A DNA stretch of 35,857 nt from Rostrohypoxylon terebratum (lineage: Eukaryota > Ascomycota > Sordariomycetes > Xylariales > Hypoxylaceae). The DNA lies in NCBI GenBank assembly GCA_022497145.1, contig MU386037.1, positions 1 through 35,857 of the forward strand. Reading direction: 5' to 3'. Within the stretch, counting starts at the first letter, position 1. Every line of letters starts with the position of its first letter. Shown one piece after another: positions 27,949-35,857 of the stretch. A program made the translations under genes and the position numbers. Under the pieces are notes generated by a model. The model searched no databases. It was given only the letters and a program-made list of their open reading frames with translations, and was not told the DNA's origin.

Positions 27949-29229
27949 ATGATTAAGAGCTTCTTTCTCGCGGCGGTGATCGGCCTCGCAGCGGCCCTTC
28001 CTGCCCCGGACTTCGGTGTCAGTGGGGTTCTGTGTCCACTACACCAGTAGAGCTCAATGCTAACAATTGACCAGGATATTGAACTTTTTAACGTAACGGA
28101 GTCCGAATTCGATCACGTAGACCTCCAAAATAGGGCTCGCGGCCCATGGGACGGTCCCGTGATGGATATCAGCTTTCCGGACCCGACGTTACTCATCGAA
28201 GGCAAGACATGGTATGCCTACGCGACGTCGAGCTCCAGCACCGGGCACATTCCGATAGCCAAATCTAGCGATGGAAAGAAGTGGACGTGGACGAAGAAGG
28301 ATGCACTGCCAGACGTTGGCTCGTGGATTGATCCTAGCAATAAGGGCATTTGGGCGCCCTCAGTCTTTAAGAACGACAATGGGAAATACGTCATGTATTG
28401 TGAGTACCTCTTTTTACGAACTGAGAATCGCTTCTACGTATGGTCCTGGAATAACGGGTTCGCTAATTGTGAGCTGTGATAGTCTCTGGTAAGCGAAATG
28501 GTGCCCGCCGATGTGCCGGTGTGGCCACTGCGGATTCTCCTGAGGGTCCTTTCAAGGTGACCGATAAGCCGTTCATTTGCGACGATGCCGGGGGTGGTGT
28601 TATAGATCCGGTTCAATTCAATGACGGTAAACAGCGCTGGATTATCTTCAAGGTTGACGGAAACGCGCTAGGCGGCAAGACCACCTGCACGGGCGGCCCT
28701 AAAACGGGCGAATACAAACCGACTCCTATCAGGATCCAAAGGGTGTCGCGAGATGGCTTAACCCTCCAAGGCAATCCTAAGACAATTTTGAACCACAATG
28801 GCGATGCAGATGATGGCCTCGTCGAAGGACCTGCCATGTGGAAGCGCAGACCTGGTTCCTATGTAAGCCCCTCTTCTCGTGGACCTGTCATCTCTACTAA
28901 GAAACCTGCTAATTCTTCATCATATGTAGGTCCTATTTTTCAGCACTCATTGTTACAACAGCGATAAATACGATATACAATATGCTTGGGCAACTTCCCC
29001 CGACGGAGATTTCCAACACCGCAAGACCCTTGTTAAATCGGATCCTAACCAACCCATTTACGGACCCGGTCATATGGATATTGCCTTAGACGGAACTACG
29101 ATTGCGTTCCATGGCCGTGACAAGCCTGGTAACCCGTCCGATACGAAGCGCCGAATGTATGTTGGTACAATCAAGTTCCCTACAGGAGACTACAGTGAAG
29201 GTATCAAGGTTATTGATTACCAAGGCTAG
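27949..29229 (+). CDS. Secreted glycoside hydrolase family 43 protein
   Basis: An extracellular five-bladed beta-propeller glycosidase, probably acting on arabinan, xylan or related plant polysaccharides. Four exons, 27949-28017, 28075-28399, 28483-28862 and 28930-29229, give 357 aa. Seen: signal peptide MIKSFFLAAVIGLAAALPA. The three GH43 acidic residues are all present: Asp59 in FPDPTLL (base), Asp173 in VIDPVQF (pKa modulator) and Glu246 in LVEGPAMW (acid). The blades also show WAPSVFKNDNGKYVMY, spliced to FSGKRNGARRCAGVATADSPEGPF, and VLFFSTHCYNSDKYDIQYAWATS after the last splice. WAPSV replaces the more usual WAPDV. The first donor (GTCAGT at 28018) is the least certain; it is chosen to keep phase 0 with DIELFN. 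Subfamily and substrate cannot be set from sequence alone. Confidence 0.9.
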
Positions 29230-29993
29230 CTTTTTTCCTTTCCCTAATGGGTCCGAATTATCTTTTTCTGTATACATATATAGGTAGTACCTACTAGGTA
29301 GTAAATAAAATTACCTACTACTAGGTACATATGTAAATACTGTTGTTTCATTCATTCCTTGAATTCTTAGGTATGACTGCATACCTAGAAATTGCCAACC
29401 TTCTAGTTACAGGGAAGAGCGGCGGCAGCGGTTTCTTGACTTTTCTCTTCTAGCCAATCACCTTACAAGATTTCAAGGTCCACATTCCTTTTCTAGTATT
29501 TTTGCACCCAGCTGTATGCCCAAGTACCTGCTGTGAACTTGGCATTCACTGGTGACTGAAGTGGCTAGAAGACTGCATATGTACCTAGTACTTACCTAGA
29601 TATGATGTTGCGCGCCCTACATGGAATCGTATATCGTTATCTATCCGTCTTGGAATCTGAGGGAGATGGGGAGTCTCTTCTTACCAAAGTCTGGTCCTGC
29701 CTTTTTTAGAGTTAATTATTTTCACATCTGGAAGGGCAAGCTTGTAGGTGAAGGGGGTCTAAACTCAAGACGAACATACCTACCTAGTACCTATCCTGTT
29801 TGCCTGTTCACAATAATGGAACCATTTCTTTGCTGGTTGAGCTTACTATCCATAATTCAGCAGTCACTTACCTAGGATCGGGATGTTTTAGTGATGCATT
29901 AAACGATCAACCCCGCTATGGTAGAAGCCTCTAAATTTCAAGGTTGGCGCTGACAATCTCGCACAATACAATATGGATAATATAACTACAAGA
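29230..29993. other. Intergenic, dense in TACCTA/TAGGTA words
   Basis: About 760 bp between the 3' ends of the GH43 gene (+) and the oxoprolinase fragment (-). The segments 29281-29335, 29583-29600 and 29775-29795 are rich in CTAGGTA/TACCTAG words. The 29621-29875 frame runs through these words and is not a credible gene. Confidence 0.6.
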
Positions 29994-30745
29994 TCAGGCA
30001 GATTCGCCCATGGACTGTATCATATCAACGGTACCATTAGCCACACCCATAAATGCCTTCGCGACCTTTCCTCCTCCGGACTTTGATGTTGACCCGTTTG
30101 TCAGATTGGGCTTCCCCCACCCACCGCCTCCAGGCGACATAACAACGATTCTGTCCCCGGCGTCCATCATCGCCGTATTCTTGCCCCCGAGATTGATGGT
30201 GCGGCCGGTCTTCTTAACCCACAGATTCTGACCTCTTTTCGCGTCCTCTCCACCTTCGAGGCCATATGGTGTGAATGCCCGGCGTTCGCTCAAGATCGAG
30301 ACCTTGATCGGCAGGCAGAACTCGATATCGCGAATGATGCCTTCGCCTCCGGGATGTAGACCGGCACCGCTGCTACCTTCGCGCAAGCAGAATCTCCTTA
30401 AGATGACAGGATATCTTCTCTCAAGGATCTCTGGATCTGTGATGCGCGTATTTGTCATACTACGAAGCTCCATATTAGCAATTGACCATCGTGGACAGGG
30501 TTGAGAATCATAGATACTAGGCACTTACTTCGTGTGCACGCCGCTTGTGCCGTCCCATGTGGGACCACCTCCGGCGCCGCCGCAAATTGTTTCGTAGTAT
30601 CCGAAGCTATCCTCGCTGCCGTCGATACCAAATGTTAAGTTATTCATGCATCCTTGACTAGCGGTGACGGCATTGAATGCGCGGAAGATGACGCCTACAA
30701 TGCGCTGCGACGTCAACACGTTACCAGCGCAGAATAGATAGTGCC
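29994..30745 (-). pseudogene. C-terminal fragment of 5-oxoprolinase / hydantoinase B family
   Basis: Only the last about 220 residues of a protein normally near 1,250-1,300 aa. Seen: CAGNVLTSQRIV...AASQGCMNNLTFG-type text (here ASQGCMNNLTFG), GGAGGGPTWDGTSGVHT, and after a clean 69-nt intron (30528-30460, GTAAGT...TAG) MTNTRITDPEILERRYPV, then RRFCLREGSSGAGLHPGGEGIIRDIEF and SPGGGGWGKPN. The match begins abruptly near 30735, with a stop codon in frame about 25 codons upstream, and no ATG or upstream homologous exon is visible. The preserved splice sites and open frame suggest a recent truncation or rearrangement. The ATP-dependent opening of 5-oxoproline would be impossible for this fragment. 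It could still be transcribed as a chimera with the fragment at 30896-31081. Confidence 0.8.
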
Positions 30746-30895
30746 TTGATTGGGATCTATGTTATAATAGTTTATCCCTGACCTGGCGGTAAACACCCAT
30801 ACTAAAACGCTGAGGGTAAAAGTGAATATCTAATCATTGTGTTCTATCGTCAGCTAGATACATCATGGTTATTTTTGAGGCGCGAATGGCATCAA

Positions 30896-31081
30896 CTATA
30901 CCCAAGCAACAATGACCCACGCATCATCGGCGCGGATTGTCTGGCGAGCCTTCCTTCGGGCAAGAAGTCGGAGCCCTATCGCCGCGGCCGATAGGACGGG
31001 GAATATGGCAGACACGACTACCAGTGCTGTAGTGATTGCCGAACACACAGGTCCATCCCCCTCGATGCTAGAGAGCGGCAT
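30896..31081 (-). pseudogene. First-exon fragment of a fungal rhodopsin-domain (Pth11-like) membrane protein
   Basis: A 61-codon frame with a real ATG. Seen: a hydrophobic helix (ITTALVVVSAIFPVLSAAAIGLRL), followed by LLARRKARQTIRADDAWVIVAW. This is the characteristic R-x-x-AR...DDW first-helix boundary of the large fungal rhodopsin-domain family. A possible donor (GTATAG) follows TGG, at a place where that family often has an intron, but no continuing helices occur downstream before the oxoprolinase fragment begins about 150 bp away. A full member has seven helices and about 350-450 aa. Best read as a truncated relic. Confidence 0.6.
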
Positions 31082-31626
31082 TTTCGTGACAGGATCTCGA
31101 GAGTGCAGGAACGTGTGTTACCACAGACACTCGCATGGACTGCATACGAAAGATATCAAGCTCGATTGCCAGACCATGGATTATCCATAGTAAAAAGTCG
31201 GTGTTGATCTTAGCCAGCCGTTAGTTATCAGCACGACAGTTACGGTCGGCGGCGCAAGGTATGGTCGCGTTTTATTGCACCAACAAGGAAAGATCGCGGT
31301 TCAAGATTCTGACAGCTTCTTCTAAGAGGCTTATTTCTGGAATTCCCACGTTATTTCTAGGATGTGAACTGTTGTAACACAGAAGATACCTACTCAAACT
31401 CCACTGAGATCTGTGGTTGGTGCCCGCTTTGCAGGATCCGAGGAGTGGAAATTACCTACCTACCTAGCCTACCTAAGGTACCTATCTAAATGCTTTTCCG
31501 TCGGGCGTAAGAGTGTGGCACACAACACCCTGCGAGTAAGTTGACTCCATCACTACAAAACGACCCAATGAGAGTTTTCTGAAACGATATCCAAGGTCAG
31601 CATCGTGTTACACTCGCGCCTTGTTA
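31082..31626. other. Intergenic within the gene-fragment zone
   Basis: About 545 bp without a recognised gene. It contains a run of ACCTACCTACCTAG/CTACCTAAGGTACC words at 31454-31484. No reading frame with a family motif was seen on either strand. Confidence 0.5.
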
Positions 31627-31740
31627 CTATTTCTTGTGAATGCCATCTATGGTAGCCGCGTTCGGTAGATATTCCTTAGCTCGGAGGATGGCTGTACATA
31701 TGAAAACTGCAAGAATAGCCACGAAAGCAAAGATCGCAGC
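31627..31740 (-). pseudogene. Possible terminal exon of a lost membrane-protein gene
   Basis: A 37-codon frame preceded by an acceptor-like TAG reads as a membrane helix and a short polar tail (AAIFAFVAILAVFICTAILRAKEYLP...HKK, stop). A possible preceding exon near 31885-31950 (GRDTYEYFDMSIG, donor GTAAGT) is in the wrong phase to join it directly. I cannot name a family. It may be the 3' remnant of a transporter or receptor gene. Confidence 0.3.
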
Positions 31741-32180
31741 CTACATAGAGTAGCTTCCTAGGTACTATCAGCAAGGCCGGCGAGGTTCGCCGTCGGAAGG
31801 GACGTAGTGGAGCTGTGGTGAGACCTTGCTGCATAGCTGTCGGTGCCGACTGCACTGTGGTGAGGTACTTCCGGAGTAACTTACCGATCGACATGTCGAA
31901 GTACTCATAAGTATCACGGCCCGTAGATTTCAAAAATAGAACTAACGAAGGCCCTCATCACATCTACGAAAGCCACTCGGGCAGAAACGAAATTGGGGAA
32001 TGTGTAACATGAGGATGAGACATGTAAGAAATGAGAGAACTGTGAGTAACAAGGATTCACGGTGAGAAAGGTTTAAAGACGTGAGGGATAAATAAAAAGT
32101 CGTGATTAATAAAATCAGTACTTTTTATGAAAACACCTACATGGAATTAAATGAATAAAAAGATCAGCACTTCGTGTAAC
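31741..32180. other. Upstream region of the P450 gene
   Basis: About 440 bp with a possible relic exon (31885-31950, minus strand, see the neighbouring fragment) and the AT-rich promoter of the P450 gene. Nothing else is recognised. Confidence 0.45.
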
Positions 32181-33924
32181 ATGGCATCTAATTCCAACCC
32201 GCACCTCGGTGTCTTCGAGGCCAAGATCATACGTCCTCTTACGCCAAGCGGAGGTGCCTTCGACAGTCACTATTTTGCTAGGGTTCTGTTGGCTGCAGTC
32301 ATCATATTAATCACGATCTCTATTATCCGATTTGCTAAGAACGATAGCGATCTCCCCGTTGCCAACAAGTTGTTCTCGTTTGAACCTCGATTCTTTTCTA
32401 GGGTTCGTTGGACCTTTTGGGCCAAAGAAATTCTCGAAGCTGCAGATAAAAATGTAAGACAACTACATAGATACATCACCATGTGGCTAGATTCCCCTCT
32501 ATTCTGACATCTTATGGAAAGGCACAGGGAAATCCATATAAGCTCGCCCACGGCGGGCAGGAGCTTGTCATACTACCAGCGCGACTGATTCCGGAGCTCA
32601 ACCGACTCGGGACTGATGTTCTAGACAGCAGAAAGGCGCACTCCTTTACGCTTCTCGGACATCTCACAGGTATAGATGTGGTAGAGAAAACGAGCTACCA
32701 TGTGCGTATGCTGCTTGGACGGATTAGCCCGGCTCTTCCGGAGCTATTCGCACCCGCAACAGCACGACTATCGGACGCCATGAAGCACGACTTTCCCCAA
32801 AGCCATGAATGGACCGAAATGTACCTACTTCCAGCGGCTGTGCGATGTTTTAGTGAGGTTGCTGCGCTTGCACTATTCGGGCCTCAGATGGCTCAAGATC
32901 CTAGGTTGGTGGAGTTAACCTACGGACTCACAAGGAACGGTATGTCACCTGAGCTTTTGCCATCACTTGGGTCAGATATTATTAGCTAATCCATTGAGTT
33001 ATAGTCTTCGTAGTCGCATTCGTGATGCGCTGCCTTCCCCCCTTTCTACACCCACTTTTTGTATGGCTTCTCCCCGCTAAATGGGAGCTAGACCAGGCCT
33101 GGCGTGAACTAAACACCTACGTCGTGCCTGAAGTCCAACGCCAAAACAAAGCAAGTCTCAACGGAGATAAAGCCGCAATAGAACCAAATTTAATATCATG
33201 GATGGTCAAAGATGGGCGTACCGAGCTAGAACGAGATCCTAGTGTGCTGAGCGCGTTATGTGGATCGGTTGCCGCGGGCTCAACCTACAGCATCGCGAAT
33301 TTTGTATGCCGTGCACTATCCGACCTTACGGGGCATCCGGATGTATTAGACGCGGTACTCGAAGAAATCCGCGCCAAACACGTGAGCATTCGTGGCAAAT
33401 GGGATATGGCAGCGTTAGCAAGCCTACAGCGTCTTGAGTCTGCTATGAAGGAGACAGCAAGACTGGCACCTGGGACGCTCATCGTATACAGTCGCATCGT
33501 ACAGCGTGATTGCGTTATTGGGAGTGTGTCATTGAAAAAGGGACAACCCATAGCTATGTCCGGTCCGGGTCGTGCGAAAGATCCGGCGGTCTTCGATGAC
33601 CCGAACACTTATCAAGGCCTCCGGTTCTGTGAGGAAGATAGAGTCGAAGAGCATCTAGCAAAACCGTTTCGCAGCGTCGACACCGATATCTTGACTTGGG
33701 GTGCTGGACGGTGGGCATGTCCGGGTCGTCAAGTAGCTGACATGGCTGCCAAGGTGATGTTGGTGAAGCTTCTAGACGAATACGATTTTGGATTCGTCAA
33801 CGGCAAGCGACTCCAACACAACGCCATTCATGAATTCTTGTTCATTCATCCTGACAAGAAAATCTTGGTCCGGCGTAGGGGCGATTCTGTAGGCATTGAT
33901 TTCTCAGCAATTGACAAGGATTAA
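32181..33924 (+). CDS. Cytochrome P450 monooxygenase, ER-anchored fungal type
   Basis: A 536-aa haem-thiolate monooxygenase. Three exons, 32181-32453, 32522-32939 and 33005-33924 (introns 68 and 65 nt). Seen: an N-terminal membrane anchor at about 34-51 (RVLLAAVIILITISIIRF), GNPYKLAHGG, HLTGIDVVEKTSYH in the B-C region, helix K ExxR as KETARLAP, and DPAVFDDPNTYQGLRF. The haem loop is WGAGRWACPGR with the Cys ligand; Trp replaces the usual first Phe. The I-helix reads SVAAGSTYSIANF, so the usual acid-alcohol pair (AGx[D/E]T) is replaced. The overall pattern resembles P450s of fungal terpenoid or alkaloid pathways (CYP68/CYP503-like), but no cluster partner is present. The ATG at 32181 is preferred; an in-frame ATG at 32151 adds 10 residues. 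The exon 2 start could be 32528 instead. Confidence 0.9.
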
Positions 33925-34230
33925 AAAAGGGGCCCCGAAATAGGGGCTCGCATCGATCATACCCCAAACCAAGCTTGACGCCCCTTAAAGAGAAATTGAA
34001 TAAAAATCTCATATAGAATGATTGATCAATGAAAACTACCTACCTACAGAGACGCCATCATATCATGTGCCTACCTACCTAGGTAGGTAGATATAGGTAA
34101 CTAACCAATCTGTCTGAACGCCTTGACACAATCTGGCAGATGCATTATGTTGCTCGATCCATACCTACGCGAGCAGGTAACTCCTAGTGAGAAAAATAAA
34201 CAATACAAATGTACCTATTATTGCTCGCGA
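33925..34230. other. Convergent spacer with palindromic TACCTA repeats
   Basis: About 300 bp between the 3' ends of the P450 and HIT genes. Just after the P450 stop, GGGGCCCC (33930-33937) and GGGGC (33944-33948) could fold. A perfect 20-bp TACCTA palindrome sits at 34071-34090. No gene was seen. Confidence 0.6.
34071..34090. repeat. Perfect 20-bp palindrome of CTACCTAC units
   Basis: CTACCTACCTAGGTAGGTAG is its own reverse complement. It is the longest example of the TACCTA/TAGGTA words scattered through the spacers of this window. Confidence 0.85.
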
Positions 34231-34921
34231 TTAACCATCCCTTTCCTTATAGACCCATAGTATCATGCTTCTAATCAGTCTTGACACGCTTGATTCCTTG
34301 TTCGCTGGCTCTATCAGCAGTTCCCGTTTTACCTGTTCCTCTGATTTCCACATAAGCGGCAACCAGGGGGGGTATTTGAAAAGCTTAAGCCAGAACCGAG
34401 GTTGGATAATAACGTGCATATGCAGATGGTGAATCGAAACAATATCTGGCCAGAAGACATTTTTGAATAAAACTCGGCGTCCACGATGGAACCCAGTGTG
34501 CACGTGGTTAGACGAAACTCCAGGACAATGTTTATCCAGCAAATGACCCTTTAGTTCAATCATACTATTGACTACAAAGATTTGAGTCTACGTTAGCTCT
34601 ACTTTGCCTTCCTAGATGGGAAACTTACGTAGGTGTATATCTTTGGGTCCCAATTTTTCAATATCGCGCCAATCATGAGACTTTGGTATTATAATCCAAT
34701 GGCGTATTCCCGCCTTCCTTATATTATTTATCGCGAGAAGTTCGTCATCCTACCACAGATTGTTAGCACGCGATATTTAAGTATGTTCTCGTTCAGATAA
34801 TCCATACCTCATACGCTATATTGGACTCGAACTTGCTCCTGTCGCAAAATATACATTCTTTCTTGACTTCTGACCATTCAAGGTTAGCCAAGTAGTGGAA
34901 GAAGCGCCATATCCTTTCCAT
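34231..34921 (-). CDS. HIT-domain (histidine triad) nucleotide-binding protein
   Basis: A 191-aa member of the HIT superfamily (HINT3/aprataxin-like), which hydrolyses nucleoside phosphoramidates or adenylates. Three exons on the minus strand, 34921-34808, 34749-34629 and 34571-34231 (introns 58 and 57 nt). Seen: CIFC at 23-26, a possible zinc pair; AYE spliced to DDELLAINNIRKAGIRHWIIIPKSHDWRDIEKLG; then DIHL spliced to LNSMIELKG; GFHRGRR; and SIHHLHMHVII with the triad HLHMH at residues 127-131. The C-terminal extension (WKSEEQVKRELL) is typical of fungal versions. The true start is the ATG at 34921, in a different frame from the longer unspliced frame that begins at 35019. All three junctions keep phase, and the joined protein follows the family consensus without gaps. 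Confidence 0.9.
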
Positions 34922-35857
34922 TCCGAAGATAAAACGGTGGATCCGAAACCGATCAAGAATAAGAGGAACCACGAGAGCTGCAGTTTCTGAGAAAAATCAG
35001 CAAGTTCTAATGCGGACATTTATATCCTCTCCAATAGATCCGTCGGCTTTTTCGCTAACGAGGGAGATATTCAATTGAATGGAATCCTCAAAGAAACAGA
35101 ATGATTATTGTAGTTTCGGGATAAAGGAGCGACCCCACATATGGTCACTCCAATCAGCCTTCTATTTAGCAATTGTAAAAAAGGACACTAATCAAAGTAA
35201 GGGGTTTACTCAGCGAAATGTATCAGCACAGGATTACAGACTCCGTAGTCCATTACCCAACATTGGAAGATGTCAGACTACAACTGGAGAACGAAAGTAC
35301 ACATCAGGAAGAGCAAGGCGTAGTCAACAATTAGCAAGGATTATAGAGGGTCGATGGTGAACAAACAACCCGCTTGTGATTCAGCACTGCCCTGTAACGC
35401 AATAATAAATCTGCCTACGTGTCCTCTACGCCGTAAAATATCAAACTTCCAAGGTTAAAAACGCCAACAAAAAGAAAAAGGGAATTCAAGGTATTTTTGA
35501 AGTGGTGCCTACAAGAAACTTAAGTTACATAAGAATTCATTGTTTTATCTTAGGTAGGTAGGTAGAGTTAACAAACGCAGGATGCTTTTAAAATACGTCG
35601 GAGCCGTATACCAGACTAAGGTACAAGAATGAGAACATATTATGTAGGTGTTTTTCAAAAAGTCTGACCACTCAAAGAATAACGAGAAAACAGTCAATTC
35701 GGGAATCATAATGTCGGTTTGGTACCTATAAACATTCCGGTATAAGACTCACACCATACAACTGTCACAAACCTCCAACCTTGAAAAGATCCTTGTGGGG
35801 ACAGCATGAGCCAATAACGGGTAATTGTCGGAAAGACTCTGGAAGATCTGTTGGATC
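34922..35857. other. Intergenic, no gene recognised
   Basis: About 940 bp to the window edge, with the HIT gene promoter at its left. The 35079-35360 (+) frame has no motif, no signal peptide and no splice partner. A TAGGTAGGTAGGTAG run lies near 35552-35566. No gene is supported; a gene might begin beyond the edge. Confidence 0.5.

Noticed and set aside
31676..31933. 85-codon minus-strand frame as a gene
   Set aside because: Its apparent start is TTG, it contains a GTAAGT donor, and its C-half is the wrong frame of the hydrophobic tail exon; only relic exons are supportable.
32181..34921. Secondary-metabolite gene cluster around the P450
   Set aside because: No backbone synthase (PKS, NRPS, terpene cyclase), transporter or pathway regulator lies within the window; the neighbours are a HIT protein and gene fragments.
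34816..35019. 67-codon frame starting at 35019 as the HIT gene start
   Set aside because: The family sequence (CIFC, AYEDDELLAI) is in another frame starting at ATG 34921.
35079..35360. 93-codon plus-strand frame near the right edge
   Set aside because: No domain, signal peptide or splice partner; polar, spacer-like composition.
1..35857. CRISPR arrays, bacterial operons, integrases, rRNA genes
   Set aside because: None seen. The window is eukaryotic, with spliceosomal introns throughout.

Overview
The window is nuclear DNA of a filamentous ascomycete (Pezizomycotina, probably Sordariomycetes or Leotiomycetes). The evidence is short spliceosomal introns (54-176 nt, GT..AG, CTAAC/CTGAC-like branch sites), monocistronic genes on both strands, and fungus-specific families: a HET-domain protein, a KTR mannosyltransferase, a Ytp1-like membrane protein, a fungal ferric reductase and a fungal P450. 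No bacterial, viral or organellar gene was seen. Many true coding sequences are hidden behind introns, so the spliced models below were rebuilt by hand from splice sites, reading phase and family motifs.

Layout. 1-8.3 kb: a GT32-type glycosyltransferase (-) head-to-head with a KTR/GT15 mannosyltransferase (+), a small basic Alb1-like ribosome-assembly protein (-) and a HET-domain protein (+). 8.9-12.9 kb: a ferric/cupric reductase (-) and a Ctr copper transporter (+), divergent across 1.26 kb. This is a natural metal-uptake pair, because the reductase makes the Cu(I) that Ctr imports. 14.2-18.5 kb: an FMN-dependent lactate 2-monooxygenase-like enzyme with a telomere-repeat-like intron, a secreted PEBP-like protein with a 10-nt microexon, and an orphan basic, helix-rich protein. 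19.2-23 kb: a Ytp1-like multi-pass membrane protein, a candidate small secreted peptide and a LURP-one-related (LOR) protein.

24-27 kb holds a seven-exon membrane protein gene. Two of its introns each carry a copy of the same ~120-bp TG...CA element with 5-bp target duplications. 27.9-29.2 kb: a secreted GH43 glycosidase. 30-31.8 kb: a run of gene fragments (the C-terminus of a 5-oxoprolinase/hydantoinase B, the first exon of a rhodopsin-domain membrane protein, and a hydrophobic tail) that looks like a rearrangement or decay zone. 32.2-35 kb: a cytochrome P450 with an unusual I-helix and a HIT-domain protein. The rest is AT-richer intergenic DNA dotted with TACCTA/TAGGTA words.

There is no clear biosynthetic gene cluster and no clearly new multi-gene system. 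The most unusual signals are the element-bearing introns of the 24-27 kb gene, the telomere-like intron, the 10-nt microexon and the gene-fragment zone.
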